Shown here piece after piece: positions 12,373 to 22,664 of a DNA stretch of 64,000 bases. The notes under the pieces were generated by a model. The model saw only the letters and a program-made list of their open reading frames with translations, was not told the DNA's origin and searched no databases. Made by a program: the position numbers and the translations under genes. Source of the DNA: Delphinus delphis (Eukaryota > Chordata > Mammalia > Artiodactyla > Delphinidae); assembly GCF_949987515.2 (NCBI RefSeq), contig NC_082696.1, positions 58,496,947-58,560,946 of the forward strand, given 5' to 3'. Within the stretch, counting starts at the first letter, position 1. Every line of letters begins with the position of its first letter.

Positions 12373-12601
12373 AATTACAATGATGGGGCTTCCCTGGTGG
12401 TGCAGTGGTTGAGGGCCCGCCTGCCGATGCAGTGAATGCGGGTTCGTGCCCCGTTTTGAGAGGATCCCATGTGCCGCGGAACGGCTGGGCCTGTGAGCCA
12501 TGGCCGCTGGGCCTGCGCATCTGGAGCCTGTGCTCCGCAACGGGAGAGGCCACAACGGTGAGAGGCCCGCGTGTCGCAAAAAAAAAAAAAAATTACAATG
12601 A
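12373..12601 (+). mobile_element. CHR-2-type SINE inserted in L1 ORF2, with target duplication
   Basis: The SINE proper is about 12384-12590, in the same orientation as the host L1. The tRNA-Glu-like head, the GGTTCGTGCCCC B box, the CGGCTGGGCC body and an A-tail are present. AATTACAATGA occurs at 12373-12383 and again at 12591-12601, an exact 11 bp duplication of L1 sequence. The B-box flank is altered (CCCCGTTTTGAG), so this copy is somewhat diverged. Confidence 0.96.
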
Positions 12602-12757
12602 GGTATCACCTCATATCAGTCAGAATGGCCATCATCAAAAAATCTACAAGCAATAAATGCTGGAGATGGTGGAGAAAAGAGAACCCTCTTGCACTGTTGG
12701 TGGGAATGTAAATTGATACAGCCACTATGGAGAACAGTATAGAGGTTCCTTAAAAAT

Positions 12758-12955
12758 CTAAAAATAGGGGCTTCCCTGGTGGCACAGTGGTTGAGAGTCT
12801 GCCTGCCGACGCAGGGGACACGGGTTCGTGTCCCGGTCTGGGAAGATCCCACATGCCGCGGAGCGGCTGGGCCCGTGAGCCATGGCCGCTGAGCCTGCGC
12901 ATCTGGAGCCTGTGCTCCGCAACAGGAGAGGCCACAACAGTGAGAGGCCTGCGTA

Positions 12956-12997
<42 letters not shown>

Positions 12998-13007
12998 CTA
13001 AAAATAG
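12758..13007 (+). mobile_element. CHR-2-type SINE with (CA)19 tail, with target duplication
   Basis: The SINE is about 12768-12994. It is complete from GGGCTTCCC to GCGTACC, but the usual A-tail is replaced by CA repeats. CTAAAAATAG at 12758-12767 is repeated exactly at 12998-13007, and L1 ORF2 sequence resumes on both sides. It lies under 200 bp from the previous SINE and in the same orientation. Confidence 0.96.
12957..12994 (+). repeat. (CA)19 microsatellite born in a SINE tail
   Basis: Uninterrupted CA repeat of 38 bp directly after GCGTAC, where sister copies have GCGTACCGC followed by A-tail. It probably grew from the tail junction. Confidence 0.95.
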
Positions 13008-13327
13008 AACTACCATATGACCCAGCAATCCCACCATTAGGCATATACCCTGAGAAACCATAATTCAAAAAGTGTCATGCACCACAATATTCATTGCAGC
13101 TCTATTTACAATATCCAGGACGTGGAAGCTACCTAACTGGCCATTGACAGATGAATGGATAAAGAAGATGTGGCACATATATACAACGGAATACTACTCA
13201 GCCATAGAAAGAAACGAAATTGAGTTATTTGTAGTGAGGTGGATGGACCGAGAGTCTGTCATACAGAGTGAAGTAAGTCAGAAAGAGAAAAACAAATACC
13301 GTATACTAACACATATATATGGAACCT

Positions 13328-13350
13328 AAAAAAAAAAAAAAAAAAAAAAA
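13328..13350 (+). repeat. Internal A-run in L1 3' UTR
   Basis: About 22 A residues just after the ORF2 stop, an expansion of an A-rich spot present in this L1 family. Confidence 0.85.
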
Positions 13351-13738
13351 GGCTCTGAAGAACCTAGGGGCAGGACAGGAATAAAGACGCAGACATAGGA
13401 AATGGACTTAAGGACCCGGGGAGGGGGAAGGGTAAGCTGGGTCGAAGTGAGAGAGTGGCCTTGACATATATACAGTACCAAATGTAAAATAGGTGGCTAG
13501 TGGGAAGCAGCCGCATAGCACAGGGAGATCAGCTCGGTGCTTTGTGACCACCTAGAGGGGTGGGATATGGAGGGTGGGAGGGAGACGCAAGAGGGAGGAG
13601 ATATGGGGATATATGTATATATATAGCTGATTCACTTTGTTATAAAGCAAAAACTAACACACCATTGTAAAGCAATTATACTCCAATAAAGATGTTTAAA
13701 AAAAAAAAAGAGGTTAAAAAAAAAAACTATGAGGATAT

Positions 13739-13882
13739 ATTGTACAGCACAGGAATATAACCAATATTTTATAATAACTTTAAATGGAATTTAATCTACA
13801 AAATTTTTGAATCACTGTTGTACACCTGAAACTAATTTAATATTGTAAATCAATTATACCGTAATAAAAAAATTAAATAAAA
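13739..13882 (+). mobile_element. Old L1 3' end, right half
   Basis: Continues the element interrupted at 9127: 'ATTGTACAGCACAGGAATATA', 'TTTATAATAACTTTAAATGGA', 'GTTGTACACCTGAAACTAAT' and an A-rich end at about 13862-13882. With the left half it forms a normal contiguous L1 3' UTR. Confidence 0.88.
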
Positions 13883-14266
13883 GGGACTTCCCTGGTGGTC
13901 CAGGTAAAGAATCTGCCTTCCAATGCAGGGGATGCAGGTTTAATCCCTGGTTGGGGAACCAAGAACCTACTAGCTACAGGGCAACTAAGCCTGCATGTCA
14001 CAACTACTGAGCCCGAGGACCACCTCAACGAAAGAGCCCACGTGCCGCAAACTACAGAGCCCACACGCCCTGGAGCCCTGGAGCCATAACGAGAGAGAAG
14101 AGAGAAAAAAAAAAAACCCGCATGCCACAACTAGAGAGAAGCCGAAGTGCCGCAACGAAGAGACCGAGAGCTGTAATGAAAGACGCCACAGGCCTCAATG
14201 AATATCCCGTGTGCCGCACCTAAGACCTGATGCAGCCAAAAATAATAATAATAAGGAAAAAAAAAT
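13883..14266 (+). mobile_element. Long CHR-family SINE with reiterated modules
   Basis: It begins GGGACTTCCCTGGTGGTCCA with a tRNA-Glu-like head. It then carries several related 'GCATGCCACAACTA'-like modules (about 13990, 14040, 14120, 14145, 14210) and ends 'GACCTGATGCAGCCAAAAATAATAATAATAA'. The ~380 bp length exceeds a simple CHR copy. An internal A-run at 14106-14117 suggests module gain or a nested partial copy. It sits right at the old L1 A-tail. Confidence 0.85.
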
Positions 14267-16167
14267 ACTGTACTGTCAAGAGAAAATGACCAAATTATAA
14301 GACATAAAGTTGAGTATAAAGCTTATTTTATATTTTACCATATTTAAGGTGTTGATTTAATTGCTTACATCTTTAAGAACAAAAAAAAAAAAAAGGAAAT
14401 AGCAAGCAACATTGACATCTGGAAAATAACTAACAATGAAGACATAAAAATAGCTATTAGATTATAGTAAATAAGGGGGTAACAGTAGTTATTCACTTTT
14501 CTAGAGGTGTTGTATTGCTTTGTCATTGTCAAGTGTGGAGGCTTAAGGCAAGAGGCAGGATTGGCCGTAGGAACCTAGAGCCCAGGCTGGCTATAGGGCC
14601 TGGGGTGTGAAGGAGAGACAGAGGGGCTATGGGAACACAGTCCAGAGACGAAATCAGAAGTCAGGAAGTTACAGTCTGGAAGAGCGTCTTTGGGGCTGGT
14701 ACACTGCATTTGTAGCAGTGTAGTGAAGGGTAGATTGCCTCACTGACTGGTAAAAGGATAATCTGATTTGAACAAGGAGGTTTTTTAGATTCTCTAATGG
14801 TCCATTTCTTTCATGACTATGACCAAGAAATCCCAAATATCTTTCAAAAATTTTGGGGGGTGGGTCGCAATAGATCTATAAAATATATACATAACATTTG
14901 GGTACTTCTGAGTTTCATTATTAGGGTTTTATTTGCACTTAGTTTCATTTTAAAAAATAAGGAATTTTAAACAGAGACAGGATTCTGGTCTGTAGATGTC
15001 AAGGAGTTAGCTACCAATAGATGCCCAGTAGCTTCCAGATGCCTCCCGAGTCTTCCCTGACTGTGAAGGTCCCATTCTTTAAATTGGCATCAATTTGCCT
15101 GATCCTTGGAAGTTGTAACCTTGTACCACATGGAGCCATGCAGTCAGCGGTGGAGGTCACTTCTCCAGACCCTCTTAATGTTCATAACATGCTGGGAGTT
15201 ACCATATTCAATGAAGCCAACAGGAGTCTGTGTCCCTCAAGCAATGACCGTAATGAGTTGACAGCTCAACCGCCCTGTGCCCAGTGGCCATTATCCTTTA
15301 ACTTTCTCCAAGCGAGACCACACAGCTAACCTCCTGTATGTCATGATATAGATGGTCTGCTTGTCCCTGAAAAGAGGCAAAGCATTTCCACTGCTTGCAT
15401 CTCCTCCTTTTGCTGAGGCTGGAGAGCCGGCAAAATTAGAGCTGCACTGAGCGCCTTCTGGTTGTTTTACAATTTGCCAATTTCTTGCAGTGCTCCGGAT
15501 TGCTACAATCTTATCATTTTCCAAAACTCACCATTACTTGCTCTCTCCGTGTAGATCATTTGTAGTTATGAGGAAAACCTCCCTCTGCTTTTCGTCTCAC
15601 ACTGGGGTAGGGTTTCACGTTTTACTTTTCAAGTGCACTTTCACAAAAGAGAAATAAATAGGCATTCTGATTCTCTCAAGACCAGAATACTCTCATAACT
15701 TTTTATCTTTTACTGCTCGACACTCAAGGGTGGGTGGAGAGGCCTTTTCTTTCTCTCGCCCTGAATTACTATTAAACATAAGTGTTAAATTTGGATTGAC
15801 CAGGGAAAGCGGCAAAGAAGTTAAAAAGAGCTCCTGGGTACTCTCTGTCATCAACAACTGCTTACACTAAACAGAGAAATCATTCTGAACATGTAAAAAG
15901 TTACATTAAAAAAATCGTATGTCATGTATGTATCATGTAATCATATATATGTGTATCTGTAAATATAATATGCATGTATGTGTAGGTATTATTTTGCTAA
16001 GGAAAAAGTGTGTATTATCCTGATTAAACCTGAAGGCTCCCTGAATAAATGGAGGTTGTGGACTAAGGTATTACAATGCAGGTTACAGTGGCAGAGTAAA
16101 TGGTAATGGCACAGCAGACGTGAGGGCCTTCAAATATTTGGCCCTGTGCTAGAAGTGTCGCTCGAGC
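14267..16167. other. Unique sequence, no supported gene
   Basis: There is an A-run near 14381 and low-complexity TATGTATG words at 15920-15990. A 102-codon frame at 15021-15329 has no recognisable domain. Nothing else was identified. Confidence 0.4.
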
Positions 16168-16408
16168 AAAGCATAGCATTCTTTTTTTTTTTTTTTTTGC
16201 GGTACGCGGGCCTCTCACTGTTGTGGCCTCTCCCGTTGCGGAGCACAGGCTCTGGACGTGCAGGCTCAGTGACCATGGCTCATGGGCCTAGCCGCTCCGC
16301 AGCATGTGGGATCCTCCCAGACCGGGGCATGAACCTGGGTCCCCTGCATCGGCAGGCGGACTCTCAACCACTGCGCCACCAGGGAAGCCTGAAAGCATAG
16401 CATTCTTT
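16168..16408 (-). mobile_element. CHR-2-type SINE with perfect 17 bp target duplication
   Basis: The SINE is about 16185-16391 on the minus strand: a T-run (the A-tail), GCGGTACGCGGG, and the tRNA-like head ending in CCAGGGAAGCCT. AAAGCATAGCATTCTTT occurs at 16168-16184 and 16392-16408 without mismatch, giving exact boundaries and implying a fairly recent insertion. Confidence 0.97.
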
Positions 16409-16562
16409 AGTGGGCTTGCAAAAACTGGATTCTATTTGTGATGTTACAGACACTGAGAATCTGGGATGGTCCTTTCTTTTCATGACTATGACTGCCCATA
16501 TTTGGCCTCACTCAAGACACTTTGTTTTGGGGTATTTTAGGGCTATCATAGAACACAGAGAA

Positions 16563-16563
<1 letters not shown>

Positions 16564-16616
<53 letters not shown>
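16564..16616 (+). repeat. (TG)26 microsatellite
   Basis: Fifty-three bases of uninterrupted TG dinucleotide. It is the longest pure tract in the window. Confidence 0.97.
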
Positions 16617-16619
<3 letters not shown>

Positions 16620-18575
16620 GGGAGGTTTGGGGAGGGTAAAGGAGGTGGGCTTAGAAGTAGCTGTTTTGGCCTGTTATTTGGATTAATAAGGAAGAGTAGT
16701 CAAAAATGTGAAAATTAATGGAACTGTGGAAAAAATTACTGTTCATCTTAGCATTTTAACATGACAAAAGGCTAGGAAACTGGCCATGGTGAGATAAAAT
16801 TTAGACTTTGTGGAAGTAAATTTCTTAAAGCTCAGAGAAAATGTACGTATGGTTCTCTGACCCAAGACTGTAAAAAGGGCAGCAACTTAAGTAAGATGAG
16901 AGATTCTGTTAAGGAAAACCTGACAAGGAAAATCGAAGTAAAAAATTACTTCGATTGAATAAAGGATGAAAGCATTACAGCTAACGAGATGGCAGCAGCT
17001 GCCCAGGGCCTCTCAAACAAGCTCCGGATGTGCACTGAGGTTGGAGAGAGAAACATGTTACCAATGTCACAGTGACACGGCCTTATAATTAGAGCAGTGA
17101 CTTGTGGAAAACACAAAAACAGCAACACGGCATCCTTGAAAAAGAATTGTTTTCCTTTTTACAAATATTTGAAGGAAGAATAAACAAAGGCAAAATCCTT
17201 TTCCGCAACACCTGCTTTGCCTCTCCACTTAGGGGGATAATTTCCAAAGTAGAAAGGGTATAATAAACATTATCATGATGGGATGGAAAGTATCAAAAAG
17301 TCAATCCCTCAAGCTGAGATGAGTGGCCTACAAAATTACTGAAATAGCTTGTAGACCTAGTTTGACTTAATGCCTATACAGTTTGGCCACACCGTGTACA
17401 AGACCTCTCAAAACACAGTGAGCTATTCCAAGCTATTCAAAAGGAACAAAGTCATCCACAAGCTCCTGTAACATGCCTAGCACCCACATATTTGGGGTGC
17501 TGGTGGGAGAGAGAACTGGGGTTGGGTAATAGGAATTAGCCCTTGCGGGTGATGGGTAACTTGGTGTTTGTAAGTCAGGGGCTGACTGTTTTTGACTATA
17601 CAACTCCTCTGTTTTTCTGATAATAAACTGCGTATGTCTTTGTGTTTACATTATTTAGTACACTTCTTTCAGAGGGAGGGTCTTCTAGTTTTTGCTATCA
17701 GTAGCCATTCCGTTCAAGTACATTCTGCGATGGACATGGTTTTGAAGACCCTGATTTTTCTTCTGTTTCCACTTCGGTTTGGACATAAACGTCTAAAGTT
17801 TAACCTTCCAGAACCTGAGATAAATGGCCCAGAGTCATAGTTCGGTTATTCCGATTGTGGACTGGCCATTGAATTGATTTCTTCATTGTATATAAAGATT
17901 ACCCAAGAAGCAAACGAAACTTGGGAAATAACGACATTCTTCAATCTGAAAGTCAACCAGCTGGGAAGAGTTCCATGTCCAGTTAGACTAAGAAGGGTTA
18001 CATAAATGTACAAAACAATGAACCAAAATGTCCAGAAAATCAGGGGCCATTGAACTTTATGTCCCTGCCCAATTGCAACATTACTCAGGATTTATGGCTA
18101 TGCCAGCCTTTGCACCCTCCAAATATTTTCCCAAGTATTTCAGGGTTCTCACATAAATATTGCTGCAGTAAGTACCGTCAACACTTAGTAGCTGTTTTTC
18201 AAGAATAGCCAAGTGACATTATTATGGTCTGCCGTCAAACCAGGGGAGGTGTGGAGGAGGCCAAAGCTGATCATTGCAGCTAAAGACGATGTTAATACAG
18301 ATACACACAGCAGAGTTTGTGCAAACCATCTGTAATACGTTTCAACATACTAGCAGCATGTTTGAACATTTTGTCTGCTTTTGGTACAGCTCTTCTTGTA
18401 CATTTCCATCCAAAGATTCCTAAAGTGAGAGGAGAGTGAGTGTATATATACCTTGTAGATAAATTTTTGAAGCCTTGCATTTCTTTTTTAAAAACTTGTA
18501 TGGATTTTGTATTCAATCAAAAATGATTATAATATTTTGCTCTTGTCCATTTCCCAATTGTCTTGAGGTAATTAT
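16617..18575. other. Unique sequence with one perfect hairpin
   Basis: No gene or repeat was recognised apart from the 11 bp inverted repeat at 16931-16956, listed separately. Confidence 0.4.
16931..16956. repeat. Perfect 11 bp inverted repeat, 4-nt loop
   Basis: AATCGAAGTAA and TTACTTCGATT flank AAAA. The pairing is exact. No neighbouring features assign a function. Confidence 0.9.
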
Positions 18576-18825
18576 CAGCAATTCTCATACTTTCGTGTAC
18601 ACAAGGACCACTTGGAATGCTTGTTAAAAATGTGAATTTCTGGTCTCTATCTTCACTCCTCACCCCCCAGATCCTGATTAGGTGAGTGTAAGGTAGGACC
18701 TGAAAATATGCACCCCAGGAGACCGATTCTGTTTAGATAACCCAAGTACCATGCTATGAGAAACTTGCCTCCACGAAGCAACCCTGGTATGGCTTGTTAC
18801 CTCACTTTGAGAAGCACCTCTCTAA
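18576..18825 (+). mobile_element. MER5-like hAT DNA transposon remnant
   Basis: The words 'CAGCAATTCTCATACTTT', 'ACCACTTGGAATGCTTGTTAAAA' and 'GATTCTG' appear in MER5A order, closing with 'TCACTTTGAGAAGCACCTCT', the complement-like terminal repeat. It is a non-autonomous element with no coding capacity. A ~50 bp excess suggests an internal insertion or a local duplication near 18760-18800. Confidence 0.75.
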
Positions 18826-18884
18826 AGACTCCAAGAGTATTTATCATAGAAATGGATAATCTGCTGAGCTTTACTGTCTACTCC

Positions 18885-19268
18885 TGCCCTTCACTCATCA
18901 AACGGTCCATCAGTCTGAGCTCCTTCTAGGTTTCTTACAAGACCCATGTTTCTCTATCTCCAGTGTTTTCACTAGAGCTGTTCTCTCAGCCAGTACTTAT
19001 ACTTGATCATCACATCTTCCAATGCTATTGGTCCTTCCAGGCTCTCAAATACTGCCTTCTGCACAAAGAGCCCATCCTTCTCCACCCACTCAACTTACCA
19101 TGACTTTCCCCTTGAGCTCTCTTCAATCCTTGCCTTGTTGTTTATATACATGCCTTATTTCTCCTAATTGACCATTGGTTACACAAAGGGCGTCCATGTC
19201 AGATAAATCTCTGGGTACCACCATGGTCTTTTGAAGGCAATAGCTGCTCAATAAATATTAGTGAATGG
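18885..19268 (+). mobile_element. L2 3'-end fragment
   Basis: 'GGCTCTCAAATACTGCCTTCTGCACAAAGAGCCCATCCTT' resembles the L2 C-terminal and 3' UTR. The 3' end 'GCTCAATAAATATTAGTGAATG' is typical. It is plus strand and strongly diverged. Confidence 0.65.
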
Positions 19269-20706
19269 AAAACTCCATGAGAAAAAGCTGGTATGTAGAG
19301 TCACAAAGAGCACAAAACCAGAATAAACAGTAAGCTGCTACTTAGTTCTGGTAATGTAGTGATCAACTGGGGCAAGGTCCTTTTCTTTAGAGATCTCTTA
19401 ATTGGGTGCAAAGGAAATCCTAAAATGATTATAGCAGTAGCGCAATGAAAAATGGGTGTTTAGACCCATAGAATGTACAACACAAAGAGAAACTCTAATG
19501 TAAATTATGAAATTTAGTTAATAATTATGTATCACTATTAGAACCATTGTACCACACTAAGGCAAGATGTTAATAATAAGGGAAGCTAAGTGAGAGGAGT
19601 TTAAGGGGATATATAAGAAGTCTGTACTTTCTGCTCAATTCTTCTGTAACTTCAAACTGCCCTCCAAATAAAGTCTATTAATTAAAGATATCCAAAAATG
19701 GACATTTCGTAATAAGAGAGAGGAAGAGGAAATGAGCAAGGTGAAGCGATAAAAAAATCTAATCAGTGCAATTCACCCAATGCTTGTCATGAGTGGTATT
19801 TCAAGAGTAGCAAAGCAAGGCCTGGCTTGCTATGGTAGGGAACAGGCTTTCAGGATTGTTTATATGTAGCATTTCTAAAGAACTCTTTGAATGCAGTTTT
19901 TTCATTAGTAAAATGAGATTTTCCTGTTTAGAAAGGTATGATAAAACACAAGTATCAATGAGTAAGCGTGAACCTTACAGTAAATATTACCCAAGAATTC
20001 ACCTTGTTACCAATTAGAGTAGAATTGGTACAGTGAGTGTATTTATAAGGGCAGGGGTGAAACAGAGCTGTAGGGGGGTACATTCTACCAAGGAGTTTAA
20101 AGAGTACTTTCAGTGGAAAGAGGAGGCGCGGGATAGCATCAGCCATTCGTGGTTGACAACAAGAGTGATGAGAGAGAAAGAGGGGACAGAGGAAGCAAGC
20201 TTTTTAGAGCTGGGCCCACACATATTCAGCAGTTCATTTCAGAGGAAAAAATAACAATTTTCAATGTATGTACAGTGTAAGTGTCTAAATGATTCAATGT
20301 AGAATAACATATTGCAAATTCCTCCAGAATTATGCAGTCAGCAGAACCTGCACATTTGAACTGTTTTGGTTTAAGCTTTATCAGGGTTCTCCATCCTCCA
20401 TTTGGTCTTATTAGCGATCCAGAATCTGTCTCTATTTTGTTGCTAAGCCATTTTCATGCACATTAGTATATACATAATTATATACACTTCATATGCATTT
20501 TATAAATAGAAAAGAGATGTTTGCACCTAGTGTCTCTATTTAGCTTTCTCTTCCTCTGTTGACATGGAGAATACCGTTTGTAATTTAGAAGGGTGCTTTG
20601 TATCTACACCAGACAAGGTGGCAGTGTGTCCTCTCAGGGCAGAAGTTCTAGAAGCAATTGGCTCAGGTTAAATCTTTTCAGAAACTCGCACAGCACCATA
20701 CCGCCG
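19269..20706. other. Unique sequence, nothing recognised
   Basis: No gene, RNA or repeat could be supported. Confidence 0.4.
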
Positions 20707-20880
20707 TGCAGGGCTTCTCAAACTTTAATGTGTAAACTGACCATCTGGAGATCTTGTTAAAATGCAGATTCTGAACTGGTAGCTCTGGGGAGTGGCCTGA
20801 GCTCCTGCATTGCTAACAAATTTCCCGGTGGTGGTGATGCCGCCTAGCGGGGTGCAGAGGAGCCCCCCTTACTGTGTGAC
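20707..20880 (+). mobile_element. MER5A-like hAT remnant
   Basis: 'CAGGGCTTCTCAAACTTTAATGTG', 'GACCATCTGGAGATCTTGTTAAAATGCAGATTCTGA' and 'CTGCATTGCTAACAAATTTCCCGGTGGTGGTGATGC' follow the MER5A order closely. The left terminal repeat is clear and the right one has eroded. Confidence 0.85.
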
Positions 20881-22604
20881 TCTGATCTGATCTGATTTTT
20901 TTTACACTTTATAGTAAGCCATGGACACTCCGGAGATTAGGAGGAAGTCAGATTTCTTTTTCATCGATCCTTTCAGATGCTCTAAGGATTCACATCTTGT
21001 CCACTTCCTTCTGTCTACTAGGCAGGTGGGTATAAGTAGTTTGCACGAACGCCTCCAAATACCGTCCTGGCTTCAGCGTGTGGCATGTGTGAAAGAGATT
21101 GTATGTGGTCAGTTAGTAAATGCAATCATCAGGGCGGAGGCTTCTTTTCTTTCTTAGAAAGGCAGATTAAGGGCAACAAAATGCCATTTGGTTATTTTAA
21201 AAAGCAAAGGAACTGGTCTCCATAATCACTTTTTAAAAGGTAAAGTGATGATGAACCGGCAAATAAAAATAGACATATTCACGTGTTTAGAGATGATTTC
21301 TCAGTGGTTTGTTCCTATGGAATCTTCTGCCCTCTGCATATTTTCACATGGTTTCATGACTAAGCTCTGTACAGACAATGTAAAACACCTTATACCATTA
21401 TTTCCTGTGTAAATACATTTAGCACAAACAGATTGATCAATGAACTCCCAACAATTGTTTGCAATTCCAAATTTTCCTGCAGGATGAATGTTCCAACCTG
21501 CTGAAAGCACTTTGCGGAGGAGCAGAAGTCTGGGTAGGAAAGGGGAGGGGGAGAGTGAGAATAATGGGAAGGAAAAGACAGCTTCAGCAGAGGGAATTCA
21601 CTCCAGAGGAAGAAAATGTGTCCAGCTCCCCAACCTTGCAGGTAGCATGTTTGGCTGCCGCAGGAGCACATTATTTGTTCTTTTTCCCTGACACTGAACT
21701 AAAGAATGCATTGTGGGAAAACCCATCGTGACATATGACACAGTGCAAAGGAAGATCACAGCGTGAGGCAGCATCAAGGGGTTGACATGGCCTTGATGCA
21801 CTCGGGCACAGCACGGGGTCTCGGGATGAGTGGTTCTTCCAACGGAAGCCCGGGTGCAATTTGCACAATTCTTCTGAGAGCTCCCAGTGAAGCCCCAAGC
21901 CCCCTTAAACTGGGCCAAAGAGGAGAGCAAAGACCCTGCCCCCCGCCAGGAGACACACAAAGGGAGACATTTCAAAAGGAGCTTAGTTAAAAGGAGGAAA
22001 AATTATACACAAATATTAGAGGAAAATTGGAATGGATTTAAAAAAAGAGTCTAACAGTAAGAATGGGAGCAAAGGGGATGGGAAGAAAATAGAAAGTGCA
22101 GGGAACTGGCTGGCAAAGCACATATCAAAGTCATGTGTTAAACTTTCTTCTTTTCCTTTTCTTTTAGGGAAAAACTCTTGGGAATGTTACAAGTGAACCT
22201 GATTTGTTTTGGTTAAAGAGTCTTCCCTCCCCTCACTCTCTCCTCACTTTTCAGTCCTTGTCCACGACCAAATGAAAGTTTGCACTTAAAAAAAAGGGAA
22301 CCCCTGCTAGTCCAACCAGTTTCCTTCTATTCTGTCTCTGAGCAAAAGACCCTCCTTCTCTCACTCCCCGCCTGTCGCTCCTGTTTATCATATGATGCCA
22401 ATTTCTGTTCATCAAATTCACATTTCAAAATTTCTCTATTGCTGTCATATATTAATTATTAATCTTCCACCAGTCCCTTCTGTAGAAACATTTTAAACTT
22501 TGATTTCACTATCCATTTTGAGGAAAAGAAGCTTTAATCATGACCCCTTTCTAGTGGGTGTTTTCCTTATCTCATCCTGCGAAGAATTTACCCTATACAT
22601 TGCT
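20881..22604. other. Unique sequence, one weak exon-like spot
   Basis: Mostly featureless. A 51-nt open stretch at 21483-21533 is bounded by TTTCCTGCAG and GTAGGAAA; see findings. A GC-richer stretch at 21750-21970 carries short open frames on both strands without recognisable domains. Confidence 0.4.
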
Positions 22605-22664
22605 ATCGCGTAGATTTCTTGTTTTAAAGATACATACATATCGTGTAGATTTCTTGTTTTAAAG
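22605..22664 (+). repeat. Short tandem duplication, 35 bp period
   Basis: A 25-base segment beginning ATCGCGTAGATTTC at 22605-22629 recurs at 22640-22664 with one change (CGCG to CGTG), separated by ATACATACAT. It is a local duplication that does not belong to a known repeat family. Confidence 0.93.

Larger units (their letters stand above)
9128..13329 (+). pseudogene. Decayed L1 ORF2 (endonuclease-reverse transcriptase)
   Basis: An intact L1 ORF2 nicks target DNA and reverse-transcribes L1 RNA. Visible remains: the endonuclease QETH motif, with its glutamate codon at 9206-9208, and IYAP near 9420; then a frameshift near 9495-9515, after which ISDHS, with its catalytic histidine codon at 9765-9767, is in another frame. 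RT blocks follow ([31 protein letters not shown]) with the catalytic FADD at 11150-11161. Damage includes loss of about six codons at the SPG-PDG site (~10485), a stop after HPVMI (~10897), a 2-base deletion near 10990, R-to-stop at 11615-11617, W-to-stop at 11861, and two SINE insertions. The normal ORF2 end (THIYGT-stop) is at 13327-13329. Confidence 0.95.
9128..13723 (+). mobile_element. 5'-truncated L1 LINE carrying two SINE insertions
   Basis: The element begins abruptly inside ORF2, around its 15th codon, so the 5' UTR, ORF1 and the start of ORF2 are missing. It continues through endonuclease, reverse transcriptase and C-terminal regions to a 3' UTR, an AATAAA signal near 13685 and an A-rich tail. 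Removing the two SINEs leaves roughly 4.1 kb. A 15 bp target duplication with one mismatch flanks it. The 3' end (CCATTGTAAAGCAATTATAC) matches the pieces at 49.1, 53.1 and 61.7 kb, so these belong to related young L1 groups. The copy is dead: multiple stops, frameshifts and small deletions. Confidence 0.95.

Noticed and set aside
12616..13068. 150-codon minus-strand frame with a Cys-Val repeat
   Set aside because: The CVCVCV stretch is the translated (CA)19 tract and the rest is SINE plus L1 antisense.
9128..13329. Possibility of an active L1 reverse transcriptase
   Set aside because: It lacks the 5' UTR, ORF1 and ORF2 start, and has several stops, frameshifts and two SINE insertions.
13328..13350. 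A-run as the end of the 9-13 kb L1
   Set aside because: L1 3' UTR sequence continues for another ~350 bp to a true AATAAA and A-tail; the run is internal.
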